A stretch of DNA of 64,000 bases, from NCBI RefSeq assembly GCF_011742555.1, contig NZ_JAAQQR010000002.1, forward strand, positions 186,001 through 250,000. Reading direction: 5' to 3'. Shown here piece after piece: positions 61,715 to 64,000 of the stretch (position 1 is the stretch's first letter; each line of letters begins with the position of its first letter). The stretch comes from Luteibacter jiangsuensis. GTDB lineage: Bacteria > Pseudomonadota > Gammaproteobacteria > Xanthomonadales > Rhodanobacteraceae. The translations under genes and the position numbers were made by a program. Below the pieces are notes generated by a model. That model was given only the letters and a program-made list of their open reading frames with translations, did no database searches and had not been told where the DNA came from.

Positions 61715-63769
61715 TCAGAGTTGTGGGGCAGGTAGCTCCGCCGAGGCCGGGGCTACCCCACGGTCGTGCAGCCACAAGCGCCCTTCAAGGACCGCACTTA
61801 CAACCAAATGTCCATGCTCACCCGGAGTCGCCGGCACAGTGAAAGTCACTCTGCGAGTGTCTGCCGGCATGATCTCCGACTCGCCGCCGATGTCCACACG
61901 AGGGAACCACCGGTCAGGATCAATCGGGGTTTGGTCGGCGACCTTCTGCCAAGAAAGACGCAGCGGATTAGGCACGGACCTAGTGGCCAATGCATGAAGC
62001 GAGCCATTGGCAATCGCCACTGTGACGCGATATGAGCCACCCTCTCGCTGCAGGGACTCGATCCGCAGAGATATGCCGGGGATCTCGCTCACGGGAATCT
62101 CGCTCAGAACGCCCTGAGAACAGGACGTCTGGCCGATAACAACTATCGGACCAGTTGCGCCCTTGGGCAAGGACTTCTTGAGTCGCTCGGCGAAGAAGCC
62201 CTTCGCTGAATCGAACCGGTACCACGCCTGCCGGCAGGGACCTTCGTCTGCGCGAGGATAGTAGCCAGGCGGAATGTTGCCCGAGTAGCCATTCAACGTC
62301 GGCAGCCCCTTCTCCTGCGCCAGGATCACGCCATCGAGCTCAGAATCGTAGGATGCAACGTCCGACTTCAGGGGATTGAAAACGACGGCCCGGACGGGCA
62401 TCGGCGAAGGAAGCTCACTGGCAAGCTGCGCAATGCGTCCCCGGGCTCGTTCGATATCCAACTTGATGGTAGTCGTAGCGACTGATTCGCCGATCATCAT
62501 TATGACGAGTGCCACACCAAGGACTTTCCATCTACCTCTCGCGGAGCTCACGGCATCCACGCCGATAGCTACCAACAGTGCGACAGGCAGCGTCATCACC
62601 ACCACGATGCGCGAGACTGCCCGAACCGATGTAATCCCTGGCAGCCTCGCGATAACCATGTACAGCGAGTGGCCACCCACACTCAACGTGAGTACCGCAA
62701 GCAGCAGGATGGAAACCAGTGCCACCCACCGCATGCGAAGCGTCGAGTGGATCAGTGCAACGGCTACCAGTCCCAGAATGCCGACACCGAAAAACATTTG
62801 CTGCTCGGGTCGCATCGGTACCGCGGTAACGAATCGGCGACTCAGATCACCCCAAACGGTGGACGCATCCGCCAAGAGGTAGCTCTGCAGTCGCGGAAGC
62901 ATCGTCACGATCTCTTCGGGAGCGCGCTGGAATCCGTAAACCTTCGAATAGTGGAGATACGGATGCATCAGCCAGGCCAGGGCAAGCGCAGCGACGACGA
63001 TCATCATCACAGCCCGAATCAGCTGCTGCCGCGTCGCTGGCTCCTTCCACCGGCGCCACTGCCCGAACCAATGCTTTGGCCCGTAACCCTCGACCATCCA
63101 CCCAGCCACTGCCCATGCGCCGATAAGCAGCAGCATGAAGTAGCCAAGATAAATGGCGATGTAAAACTGCGCCGTCGTGGCGAACGCGAGCCAGCCGAGC
63201 CACTGCCACTCGCTAGACTCGCGAAAACGCTGCCACAGCAGCAGACCCGCGGGTATCAGGCAGCGAAACGTCAGCTGCGCGTGCCCATGCGTCGCTATGA
63301 CGGGCAACGAGAAGGTGAAGGCGAATGCACCCAGCGCGCTTGCCAAGGGCGAGAGCCCCAGCTTGCGGAACACAACGTGACATACGATGAAGTTGCTTAG
63401 GTACCCCGACAGATACCAGATATCGAAGGCGTTGTAACGATCCCATCCCAGCGAGCGAATCACCGCATAGAGCCAGGCCGTACCCCAATGGTTATCAGAG
63501 AACGTCAGAGCGCCAGGCATTGGGTAAAAGAACGACGGGCTCATGAGACTGCGATCGCTACCGGTCACCCAGCGATAGAAGTGTTCAAGCACGACGCTAT
63601 TGAAGCGCGCATCACCAAGGTCACCAGGCAGGCAACTCAGATTGCAGGTCTGCGCAAGTGGCACAAACCAGAAGCCAACGAGAAGCACCACGAACGGCAC
63701 CGCCCAACGCCAGACCCGGCCACTCGCCATCGAGCCACGAGCAGAATGAAGCTGAGAGATAGGGTGCAT
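61715..63769 (-). CDS. Large polytopic membrane protein, GT-C/YfhO-like
   Basis: A 684-aa protein with about 12 helices and a C-terminal soluble domain (about 430-684). The loop SPSFFYPMPGALTFSDNHWG and the later IARLPGITSVRAVSRIVVV match the layout of the protein at 43336 (FGYPVP; VPGFRIMRASYRW), so the two are distant paralogues. The C-terminal part ends in a beta-sandwich-like region (VTFTVPATPGEHGHLVVSAV). The ATG at 63769 has AAGGAA 6 bases upstream. It probably acts on lipid-linked sugars. Confidence 0.75.
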   Translation of the reverse strand: MHPISQLHSARGSMASGRVWRWAVPFVVLLVGFWFVPLAQTCNLSCLPGDLGDARFNSVVLEHFYRWVTGSDRSLMSPSFFYPMPGALTFSDNHWGTAWLYAVIRSLGWDRYNAFDIWYLSGYLSNFIVCHVVFRKLGLSPLASALGAFAFTFSLPVIATHGHAQLTFRCLIPAGLLLWQRFRESSEWQWLGWLAFATTAQFYIAIYLGYFMLLLIGAWAVAGWMVEGYGPKHWFGQWRRWKEPATRQQLIRAVMMIVVAALALAWLMHPYLHYSKVYGFQRAPEEIVTMLPRLQSYLLADASTVWGDLSRRFVTAVPMRPEQQMFFGVGILGLVAVALIHSTLRMRWVALVSILLLAVLTLSVGGHSLYMVIARLPGITSVRAVSRIVVVMTLPVALLVAIGVDAVSSARGRWKVLGVALVIMMIGESVATTTIKLDIERARGRIAQLASELPSPMPVRAVVFNPLKSDVASYDSELDGVILAQEKGLPTLNGYSGNIPPGYYPRADEGPCRQAWYRFDSAKGFFAERLKKSLPKGATGPIVVIGQTSCSQGVLSEIPVSEIPGISLRIESLQREGGSYRVTVAIANGSLHALATRSVPNPLRLSWQKVADQTPIDPDRWFPRVDIGGESEIMPADTRRVTFTVPATPGEHGHLVVSAVLEGRLWLHDRGVAPASAELPAPQL

Positions 63770-63786
63770 TTGCGATTCCTTCGCCG

Positions 63787-64000
63787 TCAGTGGCAGCGAT
63801 AGTCCGTTGCCATCACGCTGTTGCGGAAAGGATCGGTCAGCGCATCGGTATATTGACCCATCAACAGACGATGAGTCGGCAAGAGGTTCTTCCGGTAGAA
63901 GCGGCTGAATGTCGCAAGGCGCGCGCCCCACGGCGTCAGCTTCACGCAGCCGTTCTGGATTACGATCGTGCCCGACTGAAGCTGTTCGGTAAGGCGCACC
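63787..64000 (-). CDS. C-terminal end of a protein in the glycan locus (partial)
   Basis: At least 71 residues, open to the window edge, so the N-terminus is missing. The visible part (LQSGTIVIQNGCVKLTPWGA, then RLATFSRFYRKNLLPTHRLL) resembles the C-terminus of small integral membrane proteins that end in a winged-helix-like strand-loop-strand. No family can be named. It ends 17 bases before the 684-aa gene, so it is probably the preceding gene of the same operon. Confidence 0.6.
   Translation of the reverse strand, partial: VRLTEQLQSGTIVIQNGCVKLTPWGARLATFSRFYRKNLLPTHRLLMGQYTDALTDPFRNSVMATDYRCH

Noticed and set aside
39041-64000. Wzx/Wzy or Wzm/Wzt and a JUMPstart/ops element
   Set aside because: None of the membrane proteins has clear MATE-like, Wzy-like or ABC-export features, and no GGCGGTAG-type ops site was seen upstream of the operons.

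Overview
The window is GC-rich, almost fully coding, and reads as chromosomal DNA of a gammaproteobacterium of the Xanthomonadales (Lysobacterales). It most resembles the Rhodanobacteraceae (Luteibacter/Dyella-like). This is inferred from gene order (lptA-lptB-rpoN-hpf-hprK-rapZ-EIIA-HPr-EI), from the glycan locus lying beside etf genes as the LPS locus does in Xanthomonas, and from a REP-like repeat family. No database search was possible. I saw no tRNA, rRNA, CRISPR array, phage or insertion sequence.

Region 1 (1-37.3 kb) is core metabolism and envelope upkeep. It starts with the LPS transport genes lptA (partial) and lptB, sigma-54, hibernation factor and a regulatory phosphotransferase chain (HprK, RapZ, EIIA-Man, HPr, EI). 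It continues with fadE plus a hydrolase and a divergent TetR regulator, GTP-type PEP carboxykinase, and an ECF sigma / membrane anti-sigma-like / DUF4097 module. Next come a GAF-GAF-GGDEF-EAL protein, Hsp33, MtgA, a GT2, a CBS protein, an NTT-like carrier, and a serine hydrolase with a lysine/alanine tail. A TonB-like protein, a MetJ repressor fused to a histone H1-like tail, and gcvH and gcvT on either side of a secreted protein follow. The region ends with an Mla-type lipid transporter (STAS-permease, ATPase, MCE protein, lipoprotein), AlkB and an amidase. Copies of an ~80-bp palindromic repeat sit in its intergenic gaps.

Region 2 (37.4-64 kb) is a cell-surface glycan locus built around the electron-transfer flavoprotein genes. 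ETF-ubiquinone oxidoreductase overlaps the first glycosyltransferase. Three plus-strand genes, a three-gene minus-strand block and a GT2 then separate it from etfB-etfA. Beyond etfA a tightly coupled operon carries CDP-glucose 4,6-dehydratase (rfbG), a CDP-sugar reductase/epimerase, a GT2, glucose-1-phosphate cytidylyltransferase (rfbF), a UPF0104-type membrane protein, an FAD oxidoreductase and a large membrane protein. On the minus strand follow UDP-glucose dehydrogenase and large polytopic membrane proteins of GT-C type. The locus probably makes a 6-deoxyhexose-containing surface glycan (O-antigen or a lipid-linked modification). No RfbH (C3 dehydratase), Wzx/Wzy or Wzm/Wzt is visible.

The most unusual single gene is the MetJ-histone H1-like fusion at 27.5-28.1 kb. 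The most unusual region is the partly inverted glycan locus between the ETF genes.
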